Assembly: GCA_964615375.1 (NCBI GenBank)
Contig: CAZTOW010000013.1
Span: 124,001 to 188,000 of the forward strand
DNA from: CAZKWG01 sp964615375
Lineage (GTDB): Bacteria > Myxococcota_A > UBA796 > CAZKWG01
DNA: 64,000 nucleotides
Reading direction: 5' to 3'
Numbering within the stretch: the stretch's first letter is position 1; each line of letters opens with the position of its first letter. This document shows positions 56,811 to 64,000 of this stretch, one piece after another. The notes under the pieces were generated by a model. It ran no database searches. It saw only the letters and a list, made by a program, of their open reading frames with translations, and was not told where the DNA came from. Made by a program: the position numbers and the translations under genes.

Positions 56811-59561
56811 ATGGATCCCGAGCTCCTCGCCATGGCGCGCGCGCGCGCCCGGAACGTCCTCGCCCCGCTCTTCCTGTGCAGCGGCGCCACCAGCCTGGTC
56901 TACGAGACGCTGTGGTCGCGCGAGCTGCACCTGGTGGTGGGCACCAGCCAGCTGGCCATCTCCACGACGCTGGCGGCGTTCATGGCCGGGCTGGCGGCGG
57001 GGGGCTTCGCCGCGGCGCGGGTGGTCCACCTCGCCCAGCGCCCGCTGGTCTGGTACGCCGCGCTGGAGGTCTTCATCGGGCTCTACGCGCTGGCCTTCCC
57101 CAGCGTCGTGGCGGCCTGGATGCCGGCCTATCTGGCGTTCGGGGAGGGCGGGGCGCGGAGCGCGCTGGCGCTGGGGATGTTTCAGTTCGGCTCGCTGGGG
57201 CTGCTGCTGCTGCCGCCCACCATCGCCATGGGCGCGACCCTGCCGCTGCTCGCGCGCTTCGCGGTGATCGAGGAGCGCGAGGCGGGGCTGCAGGTGGGCA
57301 AGCTCTACGGGGCCAACACGCTGGGGGCGGTGCTGGGGGCGGGGCTGGCGGGCTTCGTGCTGCTGCCGGACCTGGGCCTCACGACGACGACGCGCCTGGT
57401 GGCGGGGGCGAACCTCCTGCTGGGGGCGGTGGCCTACGCCCTGGGGCGGGCGGCGCCGGAGCTGCCGGTGGGGACGAGGGCGAGCGCGGCGCGGGCTGAG
57501 GGGGAGAGCCTGGGCCTGTGGATCGTGGCGGGGCTGGCGGGCTTCGCGAGCCTGCTCTACGAGGTGAGCTGGTTCCGGGTGCTGGTGCTGACCCTGGGCG
57601 GGAGCGCCTACGCCTTCTCCGTCATGCTCCTGGCCTTCCTCCTGGGCATCGGGCTCGGCGGGCTGGCGGGAGGGCCGCTGGCGGACCAGGCCTTCGCCCG
57701 CGGCGGGCGGGTGGGGGCCCTGCGCTGGCTGGCGGGGATACAGGTCCTGGTCGCGGCGCTGGCCTGGATATCCATGTATGGATATAGTGAGCTACCCTAC
57801 CAGTACGTGAGCCTCTTCGAGACGGCCGAGGGCGCGCCGGAGTTCTTCTGGCCGGTGATGCTGCTGCTGGCGCTGGCGGTGACCCTGCCCGCCTGCCTGG
57901 GCATGGGGGCGGCCTTCCCCTTCCTGGTGCGGGCGGCGGTGGGGCCCTCGACCCCGGGAGAGGACACGGGCGGGCCGCTGGGCCGGCTCTACGGGGCCAA
58001 CACGCTGGGGGCGATCCTGGGCGCGGGCGGGGGCGGCCTCTTCCTGCTGCCGGAGCTGCATGTCACGGGCTCGGTGCTGGTGGGCTTCGCGGCGAACCTG
58101 GGGGCGGCGACGCTGGCGCTGGGGCTGAGCCGCCCGGGGCGCGCGCGGGTGCTGGGCGCGGCCCTGGGGGCGGCGGCGCTGGTGGGGCTGGTCCATCTGC
58201 GGCCTCCACCCTGGGATCCGCTGCTGATGACGGCGGGCATGTACAAGTACGTGACCGACATCGAGGATCGCAGCCGGGAGGGCGTGTACGCCTACGCGGT
58301 CGAGCCGTATGACCTGCTCTTCTACGACGAGGGCCTGAGCGCGGTGGTGACCGTGGCGCGGGTCCGTTCCACGGGGAACATCTGGCTGGCGAACAACGGC
58401 AAGATCGACGCCTCCTCGCAGGCGGACATGCCGACGCAGGTGCTGGTGGCCCAGCTCCCCTTCGCCTACCGGCCCTGGGCCCAGGACGTGGCGGTGATCG
58501 GCCTCGCCAGCGGGGTGACGGCGGGCTCGGTCACGACGCAGCCCGCGCCCACCCGCATCGACGTGGTCGAGCTCGAGCCGGCCGTCGTCGAGGCGAGCCG
58601 CTGGTTCGACGAGATCAACAACACGCCGCTCAGCGACCCGCGCGCCCGCCTCTACACCAACGACGGGCGCAACCACGTCCTGCTGAGCCCGGAGCAGAGC
58701 TACGACGTCATCATCTCGGAGCCCTCCAACCCCTGGCTGACCGGCGTGAGCAACCTGTTCACGCGCGAGTTCTTCGCGCTGGGCAAGAGCCGCCTGCGGC
58801 CCGGCGGGGTGTGGTCGCAGTGGGTCCAGATGTACGGGATGGACTACGAGGACCTGCTGAGCCTGCTCCGCACCTTCTCGGAGACCTACGCCTACGTCAC
58901 CCTGTTCAGCACGATCGAGGACGCCGACCTGGTGCTGGTGGGAAGCGACGCGCCGCTGGAGCTGGAGATCGGCCGCGTCGAAGGGATGATCCGGGCGAGT
59001 GAGGCGGTGGCCATCGATCTGGCGCAGGTCAAGGTCTGGAGCGCCTACGACCTGCTGGCCCTCTACCACCTGGACCGCGACGGGATCCTGGCCCAGGCGG
59101 GAGAGACGGCGCTGAACACCGACGACAACATGCGCATCGAGTACTCGGCGCCACGCCACCTCTACGACGACACCTCCGAGGAGAACTTCCTGAACCTGCT
59201 CCACCCCAGGAAGATCGGACCCACGCTCCCGCTCGAGGCCCTCCACTCGCACACTGACTTCGTAGAGCTCGCCCGCGCCTACGCCCGCCGCGAGGACTGG
59301 CTGCGCGTGCTGCTGGTGCTGGAGGCCGATCCGGAGGTGCTCTCCGTGCCCGAGCGGGCCCGCCTGGTGGGCGCCTTCGGAGACCTGATCCGCACCGGAC
59401 GGGACCCGGAGCTGACCGCGGTGGAGAACATGCTCACGCTGCTGATGGCGGCGCCAGGGGCCTCCGACCCCGCCCTCGAGGTAGACCCCAGCTTCGGATC
59501 AGACCCCGCCCTTGGAGAAGAGCCCACGGGTACGGCGAAAGATGAGCTCGACCGGCCCTGA
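56811..59561 (+). CDS. Membrane-fused spermidine-synthase-like protein
   Basis: The 916-residue protein has an N-terminal membrane half with about 12 or more helices (to about residue 475; ATSLVYETLWSRELHLVVG and two copies of LYGANTLGAxLGAG). A spermidine-synthase-like Rossmann domain follows (about 490-770), with IGLASGVTAGS, the acidic VELEPAV and DVIISEPSNPWLTG. It corresponds to the fused MFS/spermidine synthase family. The active-site strand has SEPSNPW instead of the aminopropyltransferase Asp pattern, so the true reaction is unknown. The last 150 residues are helical. Start ATG 56811, without a clear RBS. Its 3' end overlaps pssA by 63 bp. Confidence 0.85.
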   Translation: MDPELLAMARARARNVLAPLFLCSGATSLVYETLWSRELHLVVGTSQLAISTTLAAFMAGLAAGGFAAARVVHLAQRPLVWYAALEVFIGLYALAFPSVVAAWMPAYLAFGEGGARSALALGMFQFGSLGLLLLPPTIAMGATLPLLARFAVIEEREAGLQVGKLYGANTLGAVLGAGLAGFVLLPDLGLTTTTRLVAGANLLLGAVAYALGRAAPELPVGTRASAARAEGESLGLWIVAGLAGFASLLYEVSWFRVLVLTLGGSAYAFSVMLLAFLLGIGLGGLAGGPLADQAFARGGRVGALRWLAGIQVLVAALAWISMYGYSELPYQYVSLFETAEGAPEFFWPVMLLLALAVTLPACLGMGAAFPFLVRAAVGPSTPGEDTGGPLGRLYGANTLGAILGAGGGGLFLLPELHVTGSVLVGFAANLGAATLALGLSRPGRARVLGAALGAAALVGLVHLRPPPWDPLLMTAGMYKYVTDIEDRSREGVYAYAVEPYDLLFYDEGLSAVVTVARVRSTGNIWLANNGKIDASSQADMPTQVLVAQLPFAYRPWAQDVAVIGLASGVTAGSVTTQPAPTRIDVVELEPAVVEASRWFDEINNTPLSDPRARLYTNDGRNHVLLSPEQSYDVIISEPSNPWLTGVSNLFTREFFALGKSRLRPGGVWSQWVQMYGMDYEDLLSLLRTFSETYAYVTLFSTIEDADLVLVGSDAPLELEIGRVEGMIRASEAVAIDLAQVKVWSAYDLLALYHLDRDGILAQAGETALNTDDNMRIEYSAPRHLYDDTSEENFLNLLHPRKIGPTLPLEALHSHTDFVELARAYARREDWLRVLLVLEADPEVLSVPERARLVGAFGDLIRTGRDPELTAVENMLTLLMAAPGASDPALEVDPSFGSDPALGEEPTGTAKDELDRP

Positions 59562-60236
59562 GAGGCAGTAGAGGCCGGCGAGGGTGACGAAGGCGGTGGA
59601 CAGGTTGTAGCGCACCGAGATGACGAGGATCGCGCTCAGGAAGAGGGCCACGCCGATCATCGCCGCGCGCCGGGAGCGCCGCACCTTGAAGGTGCGGTAG
59701 GGCACGCGGCTGACCATGAGCCAGCTCAGGATGAGCGTGATGATCATCACGTTCTCGGGGTGCAGCACGGACGTGCGCCCGCTGGCGGCATGCGCCATGA
59801 CCCAGGTGGCGACGGTGCCGCCCGCCGTGGTGATCGTCAGACCCTCGGAGAAGGCGTGGGCCTTGCCGTCGCCGTGGTTGATGTTGAAGCGCGCCAGGCG
59901 GAAGGCGCCGCACAACATGAAGGAGAAGGCACCCGCGAGGCCCCACATCCCGAAGTCCCGCACGCCCCAGGCGTAGAGCAGGACCGCCGGCGCCATCCCG
60001 AAGCTCACCACGTCGGCGAGGCTGTCGAGCTGCACGCCGAACTCGGTGCCCGTCTTCGTGATCCGCGCCACGCGCCCGTCGAGCATGTCGAAGATGCCCG
60101 CGAAGAAGATCATCAAGGCAGACTTGTAGAAGTTCTGCTCCACGCCTACGCCGGTCGCCAGGATGATGGCGTAGAGCCCGCAGAACATCCCCGCCGAGGT
60201 GAACCAGTTGGGCGGGTTCAGGAAGTGCTTGAGCAT
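59499..60236 (-). CDS. pssA: CDP-diacylglycerol-serine O-phosphatidyltransferase
   Basis: The 245-residue integral membrane protein has the complete CDP-alcohol phosphatidyltransferase motif. D53-G54, A57-R58, G67, D71 and D75 lie in DMLDGRVAR and GVQLDSLADVVSFG, with about eight membrane helices. The segment VVSFGMAPA is typical of phosphatidylserine synthase. It makes phosphatidylserine from CDP-diacylglycerol and serine, the first step to phosphatidylethanolamine. The frame is open upstream, but the ATG at 60236 (MLKHFLNPPNWFT) is the family start. Its last 63 bp overlap the end of the convergent gene. Confidence 0.9.
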   Translation of the reverse strand: MLKHFLNPPNWFTSAGMFCGLYAIILATGVGVEQNFYKSALMIFFAGIFDMLDGRVARITKTGTEFGVQLDSLADVVSFGMAPAVLLYAWGVRDFGMWGLAGAFSFMLCGAFRLARFNINHGDGKAHAFSEGLTITTAGGTVATWVMAHAASGRTSVLHPENVMIITLILSWLMVSRVPYRTFKVRRSRRAAMIGVALFLSAILVISVRYNLSTAFVTLAGLYCLSGPVELIFRRTRGLFSKGGV

Positions 60237-60328
60237 GTTCGGCCAGCGCTCCAGGGTCGTGCTCCGGGTCGGGGACAGAGAGGCCCCCCGCCGAGCATAG
60301 AGAGCGCGGGCTCGGGGATCAAGCACTC

Positions 60329-61474
60329 TCAGCCCTCGATCAGCGCCTCGTGGAGGGCGCGCTGGGCCGCCGCCGCGCGCTCTCGCGGGAGCAGGGCGGT
60401 CCAGGTCTCGCCCGTGGCCCACCAGCCGAGGAGCTCGCCCGCCTGGGAGGCGGCGCGGAGGGCGCGGGCCACCACGCGCGGGTCGGCCACCACCTCGCGC
60501 CCCACCGCGCTGACGGTGGCGACGGGGCCGAGGTCGATGGCCCCCGGGGGGAGCGGCAGGGCGCCGTGCAGGTTGCGCTGGTCGAGCAGGGCCCGCTGCC
60601 CGCGCGCGCCGGGGAGCAGACCGCGGAGCGCCGCGGGGAGGGCCTCGAGATCGGCGTCCTCGGGCAGCAGGATCTCGCGCAGCTCGGTGTCGGCGGTGAC
60701 GCCGACCACGCGGTCAGGCGCGGGGCCGGGCGGGAGGCGGGTGCCGGAGCCGGGCGGGCGGGCGGTGGCGGCGGCGCTGAGCGTGATCCCGACCTTGCGG
60801 GCGTGCTCCAGCGCGTCCGCCAGCAGCACCTTGGAGCCGGCCCGCGCCAGCGCCAGCCCCGCGTCCAGGCTGAGCGTGTCCAGGCGACGGGCCCCGGGGA
60901 CCACCCGCGGGTCGGCGGTGTAGACCCCGTCCACGTCCGAGCAGATCTCGCACCACTCGGCGCCCAGCGCGGCGGTCAGCACGACGGCGGTGGTGTCGGA
61001 GCCGCCACGACCCAGCGTGGTGACCTCCCCCGCGCGGCTGACGCCCTGGAAGCCGGCGACGATCGCCACCTTCCCCTCGTCCAGCGCGCGCTGGATGCGG
61101 TGGGGCCGCACCTCGACCACGCTGGCGGCGACGTGCTCCTCGTCGGTGAGGATGCCGGACTGGCTGCCGGTGAAGCTGGCGGCGGGGACGCCCATGTCCT
61201 CGATCGCCATGGCCAGCAGCGTCATGCTGACCCGCTCGCCCACGCTGACCAGCAGGTCGAGCTCGCGGCGGTGCGGCCTCGGGCTCACCTGGCGGGCGAG
61301 GGCGAGGAGCTCGTTGGTCGTGTTGCCCATGGCGGACACGACGACCACGACCCGCCAGCCCTGGCGCACGGTCTCCACCACGCGGGCGGCGACCTGGCGG
61401 ACGCGGGGGACGTCGGCGACGGAGCTGCCGCCGTACTTCTGGACGACGATGGGGTGCGCGGGAGGGGCGGTCAT
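60329..61474 (-). CDS. Aspartate kinase
   Basis: The 381-residue protein is an amino-acid kinase family enzyme that phosphorylates aspartate, the first step to lysine, threonine and methionine. The N-terminal motif is VVQKYGGSSVAD, followed by VVVVSAMGNTTNELL, SVGERVSMTLLAM, FTGSQSGILTD and LGRGGSDTTAVVLTAAL. The C-terminal regulatory part (about 260-380) should be ACT domains but is short and divergent. It begins 2 bp after the stop of the upstream C4orf33-like gene, so it is likely in the same operon. Confidence 0.92.
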   Translation of the reverse strand: MTAPPAHPIVVQKYGGSSVADVPRVRQVAARVVETVRQGWRVVVVVSAMGNTTNELLALARQVSPRPHRRELDLLVSVGERVSMTLLAMAIEDMGVPAASFTGSQSGILTDEEHVAASVVEVRPHRIQRALDEGKVAIVAGFQGVSRAGEVTTLGRGGSDTTAVVLTAALGAEWCEICSDVDGVYTADPRVVPGARRLDTLSLDAGLALARAGSKVLLADALEHARKVGITLSAAATARPPGSGTRLPPGPAPDRVVGVTADTELREILLPEDADLEALPAALRGLLPGARGQRALLDQRNLHGALPLPPGAIDLGPVATVSAVGREVVADPRVVARALRAASQAGELLGWWATGETWTALLPRERAAAAQRALHEALIEG

Positions 61475-61476
61475 GG

Positions 61477-61989
61477 TCAGGGCAGGGGCAGGGCGACGAA
61501 GCGCTCGAGGCGGTGGAAGTCGGGGCGATCCCCCGGCACCGGCTCGAAGGCGAGGTAGCGGCGCGCCTCCCCCTGGCCGTGGATGGCGTAGGCGTTGACG
61601 CGGTGCGGGCCCTCGGGGAGGAGGGCGCGCGGCACGCGGGCGAGCCCACGCCAGCGATCTCCCTCGATCTCGGCCTCGTATTCGAGCGCCAGCTCTCGCG
61701 GTACGGGCCGGCGCACACCCTCGAGCTGGAGCACGAGGTGGTGGCCGTGGGGCCCGAGCTCGATCTCCGTGTAGCGCTCGCCCGGCCCGAGCACGAAGAG
61801 CTCCACGACCTCGTGCTCCCAGAGGCCCCAGGTGGGTCCGGGAGCGCCGGGCGGCGGGGGATCGCCGTGGAAGGGCGCCTCCACCGTGAGCACGAGCTCA
61901 CCGTCGTCCTCCAGCGTGAGCAGGACCGCCTCTTCGGGGCCGACGGAGGCCCCGCTCCACTCCCGCTGGATGTGCAGGCGCAGGCTCAC
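61477..61989 (-). CDS. Bacterial homologue of the eukaryotic C4orf33 (UPF0462) family
   Basis: The 170-residue cytoplasmic protein is predicted to be a beta-sandwich like family-9 carbohydrate-binding or DOMON-type modules. Its segments APFHGDPPPPGAPGP, LWEHEVVELFVLG, EIELGPHGHHLVLQL, NAYAIHG and PDFHRLERF match, as I remember it, the human protein C4orf33 at nearly every conserved position. The start is a GTG at 61989 that overlaps the upstream gene by 4 bp (GTGA); the open frame runs further upstream. It sits just before the aspartate kinase. The biochemical function of the family is unknown to me. Confidence 0.7.
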   Translation of the reverse strand: MSLRLHIQREWSGASVGPEEAVLLTLEDDGELVLTVEAPFHGDPPPPGAPGPTWGLWEHEVVELFVLGPGERYTEIELGPHGHHLVLQLEGVRRPVPRELALEYEAEIEGDRWRGLARVPRALLPEGPHRVNAYAIHGQGEARRYLAFEPVPGDRPDFHRLERFVALPLP

Positions 61990-62816
61990 GGGAGCGCCTC
62001 GACCGCGTCCAGGTAGATCCGGTTCAGCCCGCGCTCCTCGGAGCGGAAGCCGGTGACGTCCAGGAGTTGGAAGGAGCGCACGCGGCGCGGCATGGGGCGC
62101 CGGCCGGAGCGCGGGTCGCCGACCAGGGTGAAGTCGTCCATGGTGAGCTGAATGCCCGTCCAGGTGTCCGTGGGGACGTCGAGGAACTTCCCGGTCCACT
62201 GCTGGCCGTCCTCGTCCTCCAGCATGCAGCGCACGGAGGCCGGGAAGCGCTCGGCCCGGATGGCGAAGCGGAGCGTGGACGGGCCCTGGTTCTGGAAGGG
62301 GATGATGAGCGCGTCGTCCCGCTCGCGCTGCACGTTGGTGCTCCACACCACGACGCGGTTGCCGTCGGGCAGGTCGAGCAGGTCGAGGGTCGAGCCGCCC
62401 TCGTTCTGCCAGCGCAGCACCCAGGGCGCGGGCGTGTCGGCGATGTCGAAGTCCTGGCGGTAGGGGAGCCGCGTGATCTTGCGGCGCTGCATGTCGATGT
62501 AGCTGGAGAGCGCGCGGTCCCGATCCGCCAGCGCCTCCCGCCCGCCGAGCAGGGCGAGCTCGCGCGTGGCGCCGTCCACGTCGCCCACGCTCAGCAGCGA
62601 CAACGCCAACCAGTAGTGGATCTCGCCCCCCAGCGGGCTCTGCGCGTCCCGCACCAGCGAGAGGGCCCGCCCGTAGTCGGCGCTCACCACCTCGGGGCTG
62701 GTGCCCAGGGCCGAGGAGAGGCGCGCGTCATAGAGCGCCTCCCAGGCCATGTACTCCCAGTCTTCAGCGGGGCCCTCGGCGCGCGCGAGCCCCGCGACCA
62801 GCAGGAGCCCCAGCAT
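61986..62816 (-). CDS. Exported protein with CBM-like C-terminal domain, unknown
   Basis: The 276-residue protein has a signal peptide (MLGLLLVAGLARAEG). A helical region (about 20-100) may include TPR-like helices, and a beta-rich C-terminal domain follows (about 115-276; RQDFDIADTPAPWVLRW, WTGIQLTMDDFTLVG, GLNRIYLDAVE). That part resembles carbohydrate-binding jelly-roll domains. The ATG at 62816 overlaps the response-regulator stop (TGATG), and the signal peptide begins there, so it is preferred over 62837. It follows the two-component genes in an apparent operon. Confidence 0.65.
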   Translation of the reverse strand: MLGLLLVAGLARAEGPAEDWEYMAWEALYDARLSSALGTSPEVVSADYGRALSLVRDAQSPLGGEIHYWLALSLLSVGDVDGATRELALLGGREALADRDRALSSYIDMQRRKITRLPYRQDFDIADTPAPWVLRWQNEGGSTLDLLDLPDGNRVVVWSTNVQRERDDALIIPFQNQGPSTLRFAIRAERFPASVRCMLEDEDGQQWTGKFLDVPTDTWTGIQLTMDDFTLVGDPRSGRRPMPRRVRSFQLLDVTGFRSEERGLNRIYLDAVEALP

Positions 62817-63517
62817 CAGCCCTCTTTCCCGATCCACTGGTAGCCGACCCCGTGCAGGGTCTGGATGAAGCGCGGGCTGTTGGCGTCGTCCCCCAGCTTC
62901 TTGCGGACGGTCAGCACGTGGGTGTCCACGGTGCGGGTGTTGATGTTCGCGCTGTAGCCCCAGACCCGGGCCAGCAGGGTCTCGCGGTCCAGGATGCGCC
63001 CGCGGTTGTCGATCATGAAGCGCAGGAGCTCGCGCTCGCGGTGGGCGAGGCGCTCGATCACGCCGTCGGGGCGACGGATCTCGTAGTTGTCGAGATCGAC
63101 CTCTACATCCGTGAACTTGAAGACGGCGCGGGCGGGGGCCCGGCGGAGCATGGCCTCGATGCGCGCCTTGAGCTCGAGCAGCGAGAACGGCTTGGTGATG
63201 TAGTCGTCCCCGCCGAGCTCGAAGCCCATCAGCTTGTCGGCCTGCCCGGAGCGCGCGGTGAGGAAGACGATGGGCCGATCGAAGCCGGTCTGGCGGAGCG
63301 AGCGGCAGATCTCGAAGCCGTCCATGGCGTCCGTGCCCGCGGGACCTTCGTGGAGCATGATGTCCAGAACGGCCACGTCCGGCGGGAAGCGGCCGGCGAT
63401 GTCGAGGGCCTCGGTGCCCGTTCGGGCGCCATAGACGTCGTAGCCCTCGCGACGAAAGAACTTGAGGAGATCCCTGAGGAGCTCCTCCTCGTCCTCGACG
63501 AACAGGATGCGCGGCAT
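62816..63517 (-). CDS. OmpR/PhoB-family response regulator with receiver insertion
   Basis: The 233-residue protein has a receiver domain (1-120) with the acidic pocket Asp9, phospho-acceptor Asp52 in VLDIML, Thr87 and Lys109 (KPF). A winged-helix DNA-binding domain follows (about 130-230; LAHRERELLRFMIDNRGRIL, VDTHVLTVRKKLG, GVGYQW). After the phospho-Asp strand, the usual Pro-Gly before MDGFEICR is replaced by HEGPAGTDA (56-64), about 7 extra residues in the loop near the active site. It lies 17 bp after the histidine kinase gene, which should be its partner. Confidence 0.92.
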   Translation of the reverse strand: MPRILFVEDEEELLRDLLKFFRREGYDVYGARTGTEALDIAGRFPPDVAVLDIMLHEGPAGTDAMDGFEICRSLRQTGFDRPIVFLTARSGQADKLMGFELGGDDYITKPFSLLELKARIEAMLRRAPARAVFKFTDVEVDLDNYEIRRPDGVIERLAHRERELLRFMIDNRGRILDRETLLARVWGYSANINTRTVDTHVLTVRKKLGDDANSPRFIQTLHGVGYQWIGKEG

Positions 63518-63534
63518 GCTTCAGGCTCCGGGCT

Positions 63535-64000
63535 TCATCGGGGAGGCTCGACCGTCCTCATGGTCGGGCCGGCGGTGCGTAGAGGGAATCGTAGCGTAAA
63601 CGTGCTGCCTTTTCCGAGGCGGGACTGCACGAGGACCTTCCCCCCGTGCGCCTTCATGATCTCCTGCGTCATGGTCAGACCCAGCCCGGCGCCCTTCTTC
63701 GTGCCCACCCGCGGGTCCGAGCCGCGCACGTAGGGGTCGAAGATCCGGTCGAGATCCTGAGGATGAATGCCGATCCCTTTGTCCGAGATGCTCACCTCCA
63801 GCGCGCCGTCCACAGCCCGCGCGCGCACGCCGATCCAGTTGCTCTCCTTGGAGTACTTCGCTGCGTTCGAGACCAGGTTGATGACGCAGCGTACCACGGC
63901 GTCCACGTCGTGGGCGACCGGCGGCAGATCTCCGGGCAGATCCACGTCCAGGTCCATGCGCCGCACCTCCTCGGAGCTGCGGATGCTGTCCAGGGCGCGG
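63535..64000 (-). CDS. Sensor histidine kinase, C-terminal fragment
   Basis: Only the C-terminal 154 or so residues are inside the window; the frame is open to the right edge. The HATPase_c domain is complete: N box CVINLVSNAAKYS, G1 box DKGIGIHPQD, F box IFDPYVRG and G2 box KGAGLGLTM. The segment just before (DSIRSSEEVRRMDLD) leads out of the dimerisation helices. Sensor and transmembrane parts lie outside. It is the first gene seen of an operon with the response regulator. Confidence 0.9.
   Translation of the reverse strand, partial: RALDSIRSSEEVRRMDLDVDLPGDLPPVAHDVDAVVRCVINLVSNAAKYSKESNWIGVRARAVDGALEVSISDKGIGIHPQDLDRIFDPYVRGSDPRVGTKKGAGLGLTMTQEIMKAHGGKVLVQSRLGKGSTFTLRFPLRTAGPTMRTVEPPR

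Noticed and set aside
1..64000. tRNA, rRNA, CRISPR, prophage or insertion-sequence elements
   Set aside because: I saw no cloverleaf, rRNA signature, regular repeat-spacer array, transposase or integrase motif on either strand.

Overview
The window is uniformly GC-rich with tightly packed genes, many overlapping by 4 bp. Three secreted proteins end in a Gly-Cys-x-Cys / hydrophobic / Arg-cluster tail of the MYXO-CTERM type (1399-3291, 12762-15623, 50105-52954). FG-GAP repeat proteins, TPR proteins, Ser/Thr kinases, Thr-Gly-Glu-rich linkers and lipoproteins are abundant. This points to a chromosomal segment of a Myxococcota (former Deltaproteobacteria) species. No rRNA, tRNA, CRISPR array, IS element or prophage was recognised, and no gene-free stretch exceeds 300 bp.

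Layout. 0-5 kb: a truncated FG-GAP protein, a subtilisin-like protease, a glutathione S-transferase and an unknown secreted protein. 5-12.4 kb: a five-gene minus-strand run made of an AAA ATPase, a STAND-type NTPase with TPR-like repeats, and an ABC-2 transporter (ATPase plus two permeases). 12.4-15.6 kb: a small lipoprotein and a large FG-GAP lipoprotein. 15.7-22.5 kb: a divergent cassette of CHAT protease/Clp_N-like/FHA fusion, two unknown proteins, a kinase/FGE-like fusion and a small Cys-rich protein. This is my best candidate for an undescribed system. 22.5-33 kb: mostly housekeeping and envelope genes (Bcp peroxiredoxin, GNAT, TPR, TatA, HutI, HtpG) with another FG-GAP lipoprotein.

33-35 kb: a Septu-like ATPase + HNH nuclease pair preceded by a 67-nt palindromic hairpin. 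35-43 kb: an unknown protein, an esterase-like lipoprotein, an SDR, a WYL regulator with a partner, a globin, an M14 carboxypeptidase and a hemerythrin. 42.7-50 kb: a LysM/TPR protein, a predicted membrane-anchored pseudokinase, unknown secreted proteins, an ECF sigma / anti-sigma / Spy-like operon, a small beta-barrel protein and a TPR protein. 50-60 kb: a secreted HExxH protease that probably uses a CTG start, a tetraheme cytochrome fused to a UshA-like domain, a TPR protein with two ClpX-type zinc fingers, and a membrane-fused spermidine-synthase-like protein. 59.5-64 kb: phosphatidylserine synthase, aspartate kinase, a bacterial homologue of the eukaryotic C4orf33 family, a secreted protein, an OmpR-type response regulator with an unusual insertion, and the end of its histidine kinase.

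Family assignments rest on motifs read by eye and on memory; no database search was run.
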